Source of the DNA: Algoriphagus sp. Y33
GTDB taxonomy: Bacteria > Bacteroidota > Bacteroidia > Cytophagales > Cyclobacteriaceae
Direction: 5' to 3'
NCBI RefSeq assembly: GCF_014838715.1
Contig: NZ_CP061947.1
Coordinates: 5,012,001 to 5,076,000 of the forward strand
Length of the DNA: 64,000 bases
This document shows positions 43,825-53,147 of the stretch, one piece after another. A model generated the notes under the pieces. That model did no database searches, was not told where the DNA came from, and worked only from the letters and a program-made list of their open reading frames with translations. Made by a program: the position numbers and the translations under genes. Within the stretch, counting starts at the first letter, position 1; every line of letters starts with the position of its first letter.

Positions 43825-45371
43825 GGATAAAGACCGGAGATGTCAAATTGATAGAATTTCGCAGACTTATTCTGATTAAGTACAAATACTAGCTTCTTGG
43901 TGCTCTCTACAATATAGTATCTGTCAGTAACAGAAAAGTCCTTATCTACCTTAGTGTTAAATAATTCATATATTTTTGTAGGTGCATTTTTTTCTATGCT
44001 TTGAATTCTAATAATTTTCTCTCCCCGATTTTGATCAATAAACAATTGTAAATTATCAGTGGATATCTGGGAAAATATATTGCCTGTAAAAGTAGCTTCC
44101 TCCTGATTCCTATCTATCGATTGGATTGAATTTATTCCATTCTTATCGAAATCAATTATTGATAGGTTTCCAAGATTGATTAGGCTATACCGGAAATACT
44201 TCAATTCCGTTCTAATAGAAATACTACCGTTATCTTTAACTTTTGATGAAGTGATGTTGAAATAAGGTATCCCACTCTCTAATTCTTTTTTGTTATAATT
44301 TTTTTCCGCTAATCTCTCCATTGATTGCCCTACCTTTGGTTTTAGCTTTTCCAATTGATCCTTAGTAAAGGGAATAAAAATATACTTTGGATCCTTAAAA
44401 TTTCTTTTATCTATGGTGTAGATCGCTAAACCTTCTGTTATTTCTGTAGTATTAGAATAGGAAGAATATCTTCCAACACATATCAAATTATTATCATCCA
44501 GCTTATGGATGGATACATCGTTTATAAAATTGGTGTCAGCAGTTCCTAAGGCAGTTTGTAAGTATTCACCCGGCTCATTCTGGATACTATAAATAGTATA
44601 GTAATAATCTTTTACCCCATTCTTAGCAGCTCCCCTAATATTTACACGCATTAAAAAACTAAAATCCCCACCGTTATCAAAATTTAAAGTAGCATTAGAA
44701 TTACTAGTACTTACACCTAAAATATCAGAGGAAGACCTCTTGGATTTAATTGGCAATTCCACCAAATTAGACTTTACCACTTCAAAATCCCGGGTCAAGG
44801 CTGCAGTGAAAAGATATGATTCAAATCCTTCGTACTTATTAGGAACAAGAGAGTAAATTCCAAGCAATTTTTTGTCCTCCGACTCCACTATTGAAACTGT
44901 CTGACGCAGATCTATATTCTCAGCTGAAAAAACTAATTTTTTCGAATGGATCTTTCCGGTTTGTTTGTCGATTTCACCTATGTAAAATTCTGATTACCAG
45001 TCTTTAAAGGTCGTATAACCTAAATATAGTTTCCCTTGAGGAGACAAATGAACAAATTCAACTCTATCAAGGCTTCTAGGCATATGAAGCCATGCATAAT
45101 ACCCCTCCAAATAAATACTGTTCTGCAACTCAAAATCAGTATTAAAATAGTCAATATAGACTTCTGTCATTGTTCCATATAATCCTGTTAAATTATCAGA
45201 TTCTCTAAGTAGGTATAATCCATTTTCATCAGAGCCTATAAATCCAGAATACTCGTCTAGTTTTTTGAGCCCCACCTCTTTGACAATATAAGGTATCTTA
45301 TCCAATTCCTGTGAGTAGCTTGGGCTAAAGAAACAGCTGACAACTATCAGCAGAATTAAAAGTTTTTTCAT
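43821..45371 (-). pseudogene. Secreted protein of unknown function, interrupted by one in-frame stop
   Basis: A single reading frame of 517 codons is broken by one TAA at 44994-44996. Before it are 125 codons: signal peptide MKKLLILLIVVSCFFSPSYSQ and a beta-rich start ending GYTTFKDW. After it, in the same frame and with no other stop, come SEFYIGEIDKQTGKIHSKK and a further 380 codons to the TAA at 43821, ending FYQFDISGLYP. The second half can also start at GTG 44888. Both halves have the same Asn/Ser/Tyr-rich composition and suggest a beta-propeller-like secreted protein; I recognise no family. The simplest reading is CAA or CAG mutated to TAA in an intact gene. Sequencing error or stop readthrough remain possible. 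Confidence 0.8.
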
Positions 45372-45571
45372 ATGATTATAATTTGTCTTTTAAAGGCCAT
45401 ATGGGATCATGCTCGATTTCATACAGCTAAAATTTTCTGAAACTACATTCTTTTTAGAATAAAAATCATTAATAAAACCAACCCATAAATAACCTGCTGA
45501 TTATCAATAGTAAAACATGAATTTAGAGTTTATCCTTTTTGTAGACCCACTCATTTACATGTTGATTTCAC

Positions 45572-45579
45572 TAAATTTG
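45572..45579 (+). promoter_or_regulatory. -7 promoter element for rlmF
   Basis: TAAATTTG ends four bases before the ATG at 45584, the same arrangement as for the kinase gene at 37825. Confidence 0.5.
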
Positions 45580-45583
45580 CAGA

Positions 45584-46534
45584 ATGAGCGAAAAGGCCAT
45601 CAAAACAGTACTTCATCCCAGAAATGCCCATCGTGAGCGCTACGATTTCCCGAGCTTGATCAGTTCTCTGCCTGAACTGGGTCAGTTTGTTTCTGAAAAT
45701 GCATACGGCGACCTCAGCATTGATTTTGCCGATCCGAAAGCTGTCAAGGCTCTCAACAGAGCATTGCTCAAGCATTTCTATCAGATTGATCAATGGGACA
45801 TTCCTGCCGGATATCTCTGCCCACCGATTCCGGGAAGAGCAGATTACCTCCATTACCTGGCTGATTTGCTTAAGGAAAGCAATGGGGGAAAGATGCCGAA
45901 TGGTGAGGAAATCAAGGTTTTGGATGTAGGAACGGGGGCAAACTGCATTTACCCCATACTGGGAAATTCGATTTACCACTGGTCCTTTGTAGGATCAGAA
46001 CTAGACGAGGAAGCATTGGGTTCAGCCCAGGAAAACCTGTATGCAAACCCCAAATTCCGTGGAAAAGTCACCCTGAGGCTTCAGGAAAATTCCAAGAAAA
46101 TTCTGGTAGGAATCATCAAGTCAGACGATGTCTTTGATCTAGCGATATGCAACCCTCCATTCCATGAATCTATGGCCGCCGCTGAGGCAGGAAGTACGAG
46201 AAAGGTAAAAAACCTCAAAGGTAAAGTAGGCAAGAAGGTTACTTTGAATTTTGGTGGAAAGAACAACGAACTCTGGTGTGAGGGTGGAGAACTCGCTTTC
46301 ATTCAAAAGATGATCTCAGAAAGCAAAACTTTTAAATTCAATTGCTTTTGGTACACGGCCATAGTATCGAAGGAAGAGCATCTCAGGGAACTGATTTTAG
46401 CATTGAAAAAAGCCAGAGTCGCTGATCGGAAGATTATCGAGATGACTCAGGGAAATAAGAAAAGCAGATTTATCGCTTGGACTTTTCTGAATCCGGAACA
46501 GCAGGAGAATTGGAGAAAAAGAAGGTGGACGTAG
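45584..46534 (+). CDS. rlmF: 23S rRNA (adenine(1618)-N(6))-methyltransferase
   Basis: RlmF (YbiN) methylates A1618 of 23S rRNA with SAM. The 316-residue protein starts with the family-typical LHPRNAHRERYDFPSLI and ALNRALLKHFYQIDQWDIPAGYLCPPIPGRADYLHYLADLL. It has a SAM-binding VLDVGTGANCIYPI, the catalytic NPPF motif at 190-193 (AICNPPFHESMAAA) and the closing MTQGNKKSRFIAWTF. Single gene. Confidence 0.96.
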   Translation: MSEKAIKTVLHPRNAHRERYDFPSLISSLPELGQFVSENAYGDLSIDFADPKAVKALNRALLKHFYQIDQWDIPAGYLCPPIPGRADYLHYLADLLKESNGGKMPNGEEIKVLDVGTGANCIYPILGNSIYHWSFVGSELDEEALGSAQENLYANPKFRGKVTLRLQENSKKILVGIIKSDDVFDLAICNPPFHESMAAAEAGSTRKVKNLKGKVGKKVTLNFGGKNNELWCEGGELAFIQKMISESKTFKFNCFWYTAIVSKEEHLRELILALKKARVADRKIIEMTQGNKKSRFIAWTFLNPEQQENWRKRRWT

Positions 46535-46647
46535 AATTTAAAATTTGAGAGTTTGAAATTGGGGAATATGTGATTATTCGCAATGATGTCAATAGCCTTG
46601 GTTTAATGGATCGAAGACCTCTGTCCGACATCAGGCGGGGGTGACGA

Positions 46648-46715
46648 CCTGCCTTTGCCCGTAGGCAGGCGGAAGTGAGCCAAATGCTTAAGTTCACCAA
46701 ATCCTAGAATGCTTT
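46648..46715. repeat. Dispersed intergenic repeat, copy 1, with a hairpin
   Basis: The 44 bp at 46672-46715 match 54228-54271 at 35 of 44 positions without gaps (shared core GAAGTGA...AAATG...ACCAAATC). Just before it CCTGCCT/AGGCAGG (46648-46669) forms a 7-bp hairpin. It lies in the 365-bp gap 46535-46899 between rlmF and osmC, where I found no gene. Confidence 0.65.
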
Positions 46716-46899
46716 TATCTCTTTACCGGCAAAAAAGCGGATATACATAATAAAAAAACGGCGCTTGAATTAACTCAAACCGCCGCTCTTATGTATAGAT
46801 ACTTGATACTAAAATCTAACTTCTTGTTTCTGAAGCCACCGTCCGTGTCACCACGAACGGCTTTCAAGAACCTTGAATCTTTTTTCTTGACTCTAACAC

Positions 46900-47313
46900 T
46901 CAAGCATTCAACGTGCTTTCTACAGAGATCTCCAAGTCCAGTACTTTTGAAATTGGACAGTTTTCCTCAGCATCTTTTACCAACTCGTCAAATTTCTCCT
47001 GTGAGATGCCGTCAACTTTCGCTTTTAGAACCAAATGGGACTTTTTAAGAGTACCGTCTTCGAAAGTAATGTTTGCGGTCACATCCAATTCCGTTGCGGT
47101 ATATTCAGCTTCCTGCAAGTTAAAACTTAATTTCATCGCAAAGCATCCTGCGTGAGCTGCTGCAATCAATTCCTCAGGATTGGTGCCTACGCCGCTTTCG
47201 AAACGGGACTTGAATGAGTATTGGGTTTTGTCCAAAACAGTACTCGGTGTGGTCAAAGTGCCTTTACCGTCTTTACCTGTTCCTTGCCATACGGCCGTTG
47301 CTTTTCTGATCAT
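46900..47313 (-). CDS. OsmC family peroxiredoxin
   Basis: A 137-residue OsmC/Ohr-superfamily protein that reduces organic hydroperoxides with a cysteine pair. The two redox cysteines are Cys57 in AAAHAGCFAM and Cys119 in AEENCPISK, spaced as in OsmC. It starts RKATAVWQGTGKDGKGTL, as OsmC proteins do. It is on the same strand as the glycosyltransferases but 83 nt after them and is likely an independent gene. Confidence 0.95.
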   Translation of the reverse strand: MIRKATAVWQGTGKDGKGTLTTPSTVLDKTQYSFKSRFESGVGTNPEELIAAAHAGCFAMKLSFNLQEAEYTATELDVTANITFEDGTLKKSHLVLKAKVDGISQEKFDELVKDAEENCPISKVLDLEISVESTLNA

Positions 47314-47396
47314 GATTTAAAAGATTTTTAGGGTTAAAAGTTATAGTAGTGAAAGTAATAAATAAGCCCAAAAGTTCATCCAAATTCACGTGATTC

Positions 47397-48578
47397 CTAA
47401 GATTTCACCTGTTCTAGCTTAGGTTTTTCGGGCGAGCTGCCAAATGGCTTTTTGCCTGACAGCTCCTGAAACACTTCTAAATACTGATCCGTCACATAAT
47501 CCCAGTTATAGCGTTGGATCAATCCTTGCCTGGCTGTGCCGCGGAAATAGGCCATCCTTTCTTTACTGCTTTCCGATGCCTCCACGATATCCTGAACTGA
47601 TTCGGTTGATTTCTTAAAAAACCATCCATGCTTACCATTTTGAAGCATTTCCTTATTGAAGGGAGTGTCCAATGCCAAAATAGCGCAGCCAAAACCCAAT
47701 GCTTTCAACATTGCCGGATTGGTCCCACCGTATTCATGTCCGTGAAAATAGGCAAAGCAATGGGAATACCACGCTGCCAATTCATTCTGATCGGTGACAT
47801 AACCCAAAAACAGCAGTCTTTCATCTTCCTTATTCTTTAGGATGCTCGCATAATCGTCATCAAAAGGAACATCGCCTACAATGACAAGCTTACGCTCAGA
47901 GTTGGATTTTAAGAACCCATCTATTATTAGATCTGCATTATTGTCCGGGATCAGTCTGCCTACAATTAGAAAATAGCTTTGAGACTTAATCCCCCACTTC
48001 TCTATGGGCTCAGGATCCACATCGGCACGTGGATTTGCCCCATAAGCGATTACTTTTGAGTCTGCATTGAATAGTTCCTTGTAAACCCGCTGCATTTCAT
48101 CCGAATCATTGATCAGCTGATCATAATATTTGGTAGCCATTCTTGATGCCCAAAAAAAGTATTTGGAAGCGATACCTTCCCACTTCGGCCTCAGCCATTC
48201 CAGTCCGTCTACATTAATTACAGTCTTCTTCCTGAAAAATCTTGATATTACTCCAAAAGGACCATTTGCACTGTTCACTACAAGAATAACATCTATATCT
48301 GAGAAGCAAGCATGAACCATAGAAAAGAAACTATGGGAGAGCTGAGTCAATTTTTTCGATTCAATCGCCGGAGTATAAATACATTCGATACCGTTTACAT
48401 ACCTGGGTTTCTGGGGAAACAATGCCCTATGGTTGTAAACGCGTACATGCACTCCACGCTTCACTAGACGTTCACCCAGTTCTCTGATCATCGTATCGTA
48501 TCCTCCGTAAACGTACGGATATCCCTTCGCCCCCATAATGGCTACTTTTAAAGGGCTATGGTTTATTGATGTTTTCAA
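47397..48578 (-). CDS. GT4 glycosyltransferase with DUF1972 domain
   Basis: A 393-residue glycosyltransferase with GT-B fold. The N-terminal DUF1972 domain is recognisable by KVAIMGAKGYPYVYGGYDTMIRELGERL, typical of rhamnosyl- or related transferases in polysaccharide clusters. The C-terminal GT1 domain has FLIVGRLIPDNNADLIIDGF and the acceptor-side HGHEYGGTNPAMLKALGFGCAILALDTPFNKE. Acts in the cytoplasm at the membrane on the polysaccharide repeat unit. Last gene of the block that begins with the 2OG oxygenase. Confidence 0.92.
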   Translation of the reverse strand: MKTSINHSPLKVAIMGAKGYPYVYGGYDTMIRELGERLVKRGVHVRVYNHRALFPQKPRYVNGIECIYTPAIESKKLTQLSHSFFSMVHACFSDIDVILVVNSANGPFGVISRFFRKKTVINVDGLEWLRPKWEGIASKYFFWASRMATKYYDQLINDSDEMQRVYKELFNADSKVIAYGANPRADVDPEPIEKWGIKSQSYFLIVGRLIPDNNADLIIDGFLKSNSERKLVIVGDVPFDDDYASILKNKEDERLLFLGYVTDQNELAAWYSHCFAYFHGHEYGGTNPAMLKALGFGCAILALDTPFNKEMLQNGKHGWFFKKSTESVQDIVEASESSKERMAYFRGTARQGLIQRYNWDYVTDQYLEVFQELSGKKPFGSSPEKPKLEQVKS

Positions 48579-48614
48579 GAGAACTGTGTATAATTAAAAT
48601 TATAGGAATTGATA

Positions 48615-49757
48615 TTAAACCTCTGAAACCAACTTGGCAAAGTTGATCAAATACTTCTCTTGATTGAAAAATTCTTTTACACGCTTTTGACCGGCACGCC
48701 CCATATCTTTTCGTAACTGTGGAGAATCTATAAGCTTTTCAAATACGTTCACTGCTTCTTCATTTTTATCCCAAGGAATCAGAAAGCCTGTTTCACCGTC
48801 TATTACCATTTCTGTCGCCCCTCCATGGGCCGTGGCCACTACAGGTTTCGCGGCTGCCATCCCTTCCAAAACTGTGGTAGGCAGGGGATCCGGCAGTATA
48901 CTTGGCACCACAAAGATATCAAGACCGTTTAATAATTCAGGTATATCTGACCGAAAGCCTAAATCCGTGACAACATCTCCTAGCCCCAACCTCTCAATAT
49001 GCCTGCTGATATCATCGTAAAGATATTCATAACCGGTGAAAGCATCCCCAGCCATGACAAAATGAAGGTTGGGATATTTTTTATGAAGAAGTGCCGCAAT
49101 ATCCAAAAAATAAAACTGTCCCTTCCATAAATTGACCCTCGCTACCATTCCTATCAGGATTTTATCGTACGAAATCCCCAGCTCAGCTTTCAAATCATAA
49201 TCAGCTTCTTCAAATGGCCTGATGTTGATTCCATTGTAGAGGAGCTTCAGGCGTTCAGGTTTGATGCTTGAAAGATTTTTTCGGACAGCCTCAGAGACAC
49301 ATAGGATACTGTCTTCTGTGTTTTTGATATAAAACTCAAGGGAATTTTTAAACCACTTTGGTTTCTCAACGATCTCATGGATATGCCAGATGTGCTTGAC
49401 CTTATGCGTTTTTCGGAGTAAACCACCGATGATATTAACATTGGAATTCGTATAGATCAACTCTATTTTTTCCCTTTTGATCAGTGTGGATAGCTGCTTA
49501 TATGCCGAAAAGATTTGTCCGGAAATTTTGACAATTCCCCTTGGGCTGAGCACTTGCCTACGTATTACTCCATGTTCTAGCTGTATAATCCTAATACCTT
49601 CCGCTTCAATCAACTCGACCAATGGCCCTGAATACGGTAGAACAGTGATTATATCCCATCCCATACGCTTAAAAGCTTGAAGAGACCGGATCAAATTTCT
49701 ACTGGCTCCATAAAGGTCAGCAGCTCCAAAAATGACTAAAACCCTTCTTCCCTTCAT
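48615..49757 (-). CDS. GT4 family glycosyltransferase
   Basis: A 380-residue GT-B glycosyltransferase. The N-terminal part shows VLVIFGAADLYGASRNLIRSLQ; the C-terminal GT1 domain shows IGMVARVNLWKGQFYFLDIAALL and the E-x7-E-type segment DPLPTTVLEGMAAAKPVVATAHGGATEMVIDGETGFLI. Sugar donor and acceptor cannot be deduced. Its ATG overlaps the stop of a 47-codon ORF by 4 bp (ATGA), and the next gene is 36 nt downstream. Confidence 0.94.
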   Translation of the reverse strand: MKGRRVLVIFGAADLYGASRNLIRSLQAFKRMGWDIITVLPYSGPLVELIEAEGIRIIQLEHGVIRRQVLSPRGIVKISGQIFSAYKQLSTLIKREKIELIYTNSNVNIIGGLLRKTHKVKHIWHIHEIVEKPKWFKNSLEFYIKNTEDSILCVSEAVRKNLSSIKPERLKLLYNGINIRPFEEADYDLKAELGISYDKILIGMVARVNLWKGQFYFLDIAALLHKKYPNLHFVMAGDAFTGYEYLYDDISRHIERLGLGDVVTDLGFRSDIPELLNGLDIFVVPSILPDPLPTTVLEGMAAAKPVVATAHGGATEMVIDGETGFLIPWDKNEEAVNVFEKLIDSPQLRKDMGRAGQKRVKEFFNQEKYLINFAKLVSEV

Positions 49758-49897
49758 AAAAACAAATGGGCTGTCCGGTTTTTCATATATTCTCTGTACA
49801 AAAATGACCGGCGAGCTACGCCAAAATTCTTTTTGATATCCAAAGCCGACTTAAACAATAAACTAGTCAATGGATTGGCCAATATTCTTTTATGCAT
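49754..49897 (-). CDS. Small ORF (47 aa) coupled to the GT4 gene
   Basis: An open frame of 48 codons from ATG 49897 (or the GTG just before it) to TGA at 49754-49756. Its TGA overlaps the glycosyltransferase ATG (ATGA), and its start is 23 nt after the acyltransferase stop, so it fills the only sizeable gap of an otherwise tightly packed operon. The product is basic, with a start MHKRILANPLTSLLFKSA and end YREYMKNRTAHLFL. I recognise no family. It could be a real small protein, a translational coupling leader, or the remnant of a lost gene. Confidence 0.5.
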   Translation of the reverse strand: MHKRILANPLTSLLFKSALDIKKNFGVARRSFLYREYMKNRTAHLFL

Positions 49898-49920
49898 CAC
49901 TAAAATGCCTTTTCAGGCTT

Positions 49921-50634
49921 TCATAAATCTACTTTCCTACTTTTGATTATGCGGGCCGGATTACCTGCTATGACGCTATATGGAGGAACATCTTTTGTAA
50001 CCACACTTCCAGCCGCTACTACTGTTCCTCTTCCTATCGTAACTCCAGCCAAAATAACACTGTTGGCCGCAATCCAACAATCATCTTCTATCTTCACATA
50101 CGATCGGGTCACACCTTGTTCTATCATTGGATAATCGACATCCGCAAAATTATGATTTTCACTATAAATACTCACCCTTGGCGACATCATAACGTTATGA
50201 CCGATCTCAATATATCCAGAGCACCCAATATAGCTGTATGGTCCGATGCTGCTATTATTTCCTACCTTTAGCCCTACACCTGCTTCCCCTCCATACAGGT
50301 TGGTAGGACGGATGATTGCATAGCTTCCTACCGTGACCTTATCACCGAATACAAGACCTTTCTGAGACAATCCATTGATTTCACAATGATCCTGGGCTAT
50401 GAAATTCTTGCCTACCCGTATGTGGCCGGCTTGCCTGATGGTGACTCCCTTTCCTATCAGAAAGACTCCCTTGTGCTCTGAAAATGTCCATCTGATCAAT
50501 AGTCCCCGCAGATACCATATTCCCATTCGGGAGATCAGACCAAGCGTAGAGAGCATATCCCACTCTTTGCCAAATCGCTCACCAAAATCCATACCGGTAA
50601 TCCTTGAGAAACCTTTTCTTATAAAGCTAGGCAT
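49921..50634 (-). CDS. Left-handed beta-helix acyltransferase
   Basis: A 237-residue protein of the hexapeptide-repeat acyltransferase family (WbbJ/NodL-like), expected to acetylate a sugar of the polysaccharide. Hexapeptide-type turns are visible through residues 55-230 (VTIRQAGHIRVGKNFIAQDHCEING, VGNNSSIGPYSYIGCSGYIEIGHNVMMSPRVSIY). The catalytic His is likely in SENHNFADVD, and the C-terminal repeats are ANSVILAGVTIGRGTVVAAGSVVTKDVPPYSVIAGNPARII, an acyl-CoA site signature. Overlaps the upstream GT4 gene by 8 bp. Confidence 0.93.
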   Translation of the reverse strand: MPSFIRKGFSRITGMDFGERFGKEWDMLSTLGLISRMGIWYLRGLLIRWTFSEHKGVFLIGKGVTIRQAGHIRVGKNFIAQDHCEINGLSQKGLVFGDKVTVGSYAIIRPTNLYGGEAGVGLKVGNNSSIGPYSYIGCSGYIEIGHNVMMSPRVSIYSENHNFADVDYPMIEQGVTRSYVKIEDDCWIAANSVILAGVTIGRGTVVAAGSVVTKDVPPYSVIAGNPARIIKSRKVDL

Positions 50635-51757
50635 CGAGAATCTCTTTAAAATTAGCTTCTAAAAGTAAGAAAAACTTAAGCGTAGAAAAGTCCTGAAGAC
50701 GAATTCTTCCCTTTGATATGAGCGATTCACGGAGTTCCGGTTCCAAAAGAATCCTTCTCATCGATTGATACAAGGAGGAAACAGTGTTTTCCTTCAGTAT
50801 CATAGCTGCCCCTCCGGCCACTTCTATAAGTGCTCCCTGATTGGAAATTATCACCGGAAGATTATAGGAGAACGCTTCCAAAACCGGTAGTCCGAACCCT
50901 TCATTTAGTGATGGAAAAATGTAGGCAAGGGCATGGCTAAAATAGGCTGACAGCTCAGAACTCGACACATACCCTGGAAAAAGCACACGATCCTCAATCC
51001 CAAATTGACGCACCAAGCTTCGAATACGATCAAAATCATCCAATGCTTCCCTTGGACCTCTTTGCCCAACCAAAACTAACTTGCAGTCCTGAAATCCCTC
51101 CTCCTCTGCCAATTTGGCAAACGCCTCTACCAACATCCCCAGATTCTTCCTTTTCTCCATCACCCCCACGTGGAGAAAATAGCGAAATGGAAATGGATTA
51201 CCGACATCAGAAATTACAGGTTGAAGATCAGATGCAGGATAAACTACCCGGATGGATGAATGCTGGAACTTCCCTAATTGAGTCAGTCTAGCTTTGGAAA
51301 ATTCCGTAATCGTAATAATACTTCCATTTTTTGCCAAGCCTTGCCGTAAAAAAAACAAATAATAGTTCAGCCATAGCTTATTGTAGTGCTCCGGGTTGTC
51401 CCAAAAAAAGGTATCATGAATTACAGATACTTTCTTTCCCCTGGCAAAAAATGGACTCATAATATCCGGACTGAAAACAATACTTGCCTTGTGGTAATAG
51501 GAAAGAAAGGGAATAACCACCTGTTTTCGTATAAAATACAACAGCTGGAAGCTAAGGTTTTTCCATTTTGCTGTTTTGCCCTTAAAAAAAACACTATTCT
51601 CCAGCTTTCTAAAGTCAGGTGTAATCAGGTAGTCAAGTTCAGTACCCCTGTTCTTTTCCACTTCACGACAAAGGGACATCATGTATGTCCTGATGCCCGT
51701 CTGAGCCACATGCAGATAAAACACGTCTATTAGAATCTTAGGCTTAGACATGGGCAA
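50627..51757 (-). CDS. GT4 family glycosyltransferase
   Basis: A 376-residue GT-B transferase of the mannosyltransferase-like type. N-terminal ILIDVFYLHVAQTGIRTYMMSLCRE, a central VSVIHDTFFWDNPEHYNK, IITITEFSKARL and the C-terminal YFLHVGVMEKRKNLGMLVEAF with E-x7-E segment FPSLNEGFGLPVLEAFSYNLPVIISNQGALIEVAG. Start is ATG 51757 or the ATG six bases on; either overlaps the polymerase gene. Part of the polysaccharide operon. Confidence 0.94.
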   Translation of the reverse strand: MPMSKPKILIDVFYLHVAQTGIRTYMMSLCREVEKNRGTELDYLITPDFRKLENSVFFKGKTAKWKNLSFQLLYFIRKQVVIPFLSYYHKASIVFSPDIMSPFFARGKKVSVIHDTFFWDNPEHYNKLWLNYYLFFLRQGLAKNGSIITITEFSKARLTQLGKFQHSSIRVVYPASDLQPVISDVGNPFPFRYFLHVGVMEKRKNLGMLVEAFAKLAEEEGFQDCKLVLVGQRGPREALDDFDRIRSLVRQFGIEDRVLFPGYVSSSELSAYFSHALAYIFPSLNEGFGLPVLEAFSYNLPVIISNQGALIEVAGGAAMILKENTVSSLYQSMRRILLEPELRESLISKGRIRLQDFSTLKFFLLLEANFKEILDA

Positions 51758-53135
51758 TCTTGGGTTTCGCTCCTTGATTTATGGCATATCCGACCATCCA
51801 CCAGGAGATCCAGCTAACGTAAATGTATAATTCCGCATTGGCAGTGAAAAGGGGCAAAAGCATGCCAACCTTAACCGAAGCCGCAGTGAAGGCTATCCTT
51901 GCCGTCATAATATTATCGGTTTTTCTGAATATCCGCAGCGATCCGGAGATAGCCAAGCCCCAAAGTAAGATGTATAGAATCATGCCAATGAAGCCTAATT
52001 GAACTCCAAAGATCAGGAACTGGTTTTCTCCCCCTATTCGAACTTCGTCAGTCACCGTGCCGAGATTTCCACTCATGGACAGCCCGATGCCCATGGGATT
52101 GGCCAGCATAGAATTTACCGACATAAGCCATTCCACTACATGACCCGCACTGGATGCATTTTCAAAAGTCAACGTATCAACAACGAAATAATAGAGCCCG
52201 TCTGATGCGAAGAAAACTATAAAAACCACAAACGACAGAAATAGAAGAAAGCCGACAAATAACAACCTGTACAGTCGAAACACAATCGCCAAGAAAAACA
52301 GCATGATGAAAAATGCTGCAAAAGCTGCCCGGGACGACGAATAAAAAAGACTTCCCACCGAGCAAATCATAACCAAAATGTAAGGAAGCGAGCGCTCTTT
52401 TTCTGAAGTCAAAAACCAAATCAGCCCTGCCGAAAAACCCAGGAGCATGGAACTGGCCAGCTCGAGCGGATCAGAAAAAAAAGACCCGAAGCGCTTCGTG
52501 GTCGCCTGAGTCTCAAACGTCCAGGAAAGGCCATAATTACCCGCAGGCTCAATGTCATAAATGCCGTGATTGAAAAAGGCGTATCCTGTAAAACTCTGGA
52601 GATGTGTGTCAAGTAATCCCTCCAATATATTGAACCCAAAAGCAGCTATGGCAATGAAGAAAATGACCTTGAAAAGCCGCTTTACCTCAAAGTCATCAAA
52701 GGCAGTATTTCTTCCAATAAAATAAACCAATCCGGGAATCAGCATATTTTTATAATAGACAGCTTTGTCTCCAAAACTGGCTTCCCCTATGGGGAGAATA
52801 ACATAGAAAAACGCCCAGGCAAGAAACATCAGGAAAACTATATCGGTGACGGCTAGCCGAAAAGGATAGTCAAAAATACTTTTCTGATAGATGACAAAGA
52901 GAATAACACCGAGAATGACCAATAGGTCTTTGGTGACCTGAACCACGGCCACCAGTTCTCTCTGTCCGGTAGCTTGGTATATGATGCTCAGAGAAGAAAT
53001 ATAAAACGGTAAAAATGCAGCTATAAAAAAAATAACATACTGCCATCTTCCCTCAAAGATCATTGACTTTGCAGTCACATGGACCAATGTGGTAAAAAAA
53101 AGAAGAAAAACGATCAGTAAGAGATAGGCAAGCAA
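51744..53135 (-). CDS. Wzy-like polysaccharide polymerase / O-antigen ligase family protein
   Basis: A 463-residue integral membrane protein with ten or more transmembrane helices and a larger periplasmic loop around 170-215 (TGYAFFNHGIYDIEPAGNYGLSWTFETQATTKRFGSFFSDPLELASS). The segment FYSSSRAAFAAFFIM corresponds to the [S]R-[GA] motif before the Wzy_C domain of polymerases and WaaL ligases. It would polymerise or ligate repeat units on the periplasmic side. The only in-frame start is TTG 53135, since a stop lies two codons upstream; ATG 53060 would delete the first helix. An eight-T tract lies in the first helix codons. Named by topology and context, since Wzy proteins diverge strongly. Confidence 0.82.
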   Translation of the reverse strand: MLAYLLLIVFLLFFTTLVHVTAKSMIFEGRWQYVIFFIAAFLPFYISSLSIIYQATGQRELVAVVQVTKDLLVILGVILFVIYQKSIFDYPFRLAVTDIVFLMFLAWAFFYVILPIGEASFGDKAVYYKNMLIPGLVYFIGRNTAFDDFEVKRLFKVIFFIAIAAFGFNILEGLLDTHLQSFTGYAFFNHGIYDIEPAGNYGLSWTFETQATTKRFGSFFSDPLELASSMLLGFSAGLIWFLTSEKERSLPYILVMICSVGSLFYSSSRAAFAAFFIMLFFLAIVFRLYRLLFVGFLLFLSFVVFIVFFASDGLYYFVVDTLTFENASSAGHVVEWLMSVNSMLANPMGIGLSMSGNLGTVTDEVRIGGENQFLIFGVQLGFIGMILYILLWGLAISGSLRIFRKTDNIMTARIAFTAASVKVGMLLPLFTANAELYIYVSWISWWMVGYAINQGAKPKIAHV

Positions 53136-53147
53136 TTCTTAAGCGGT

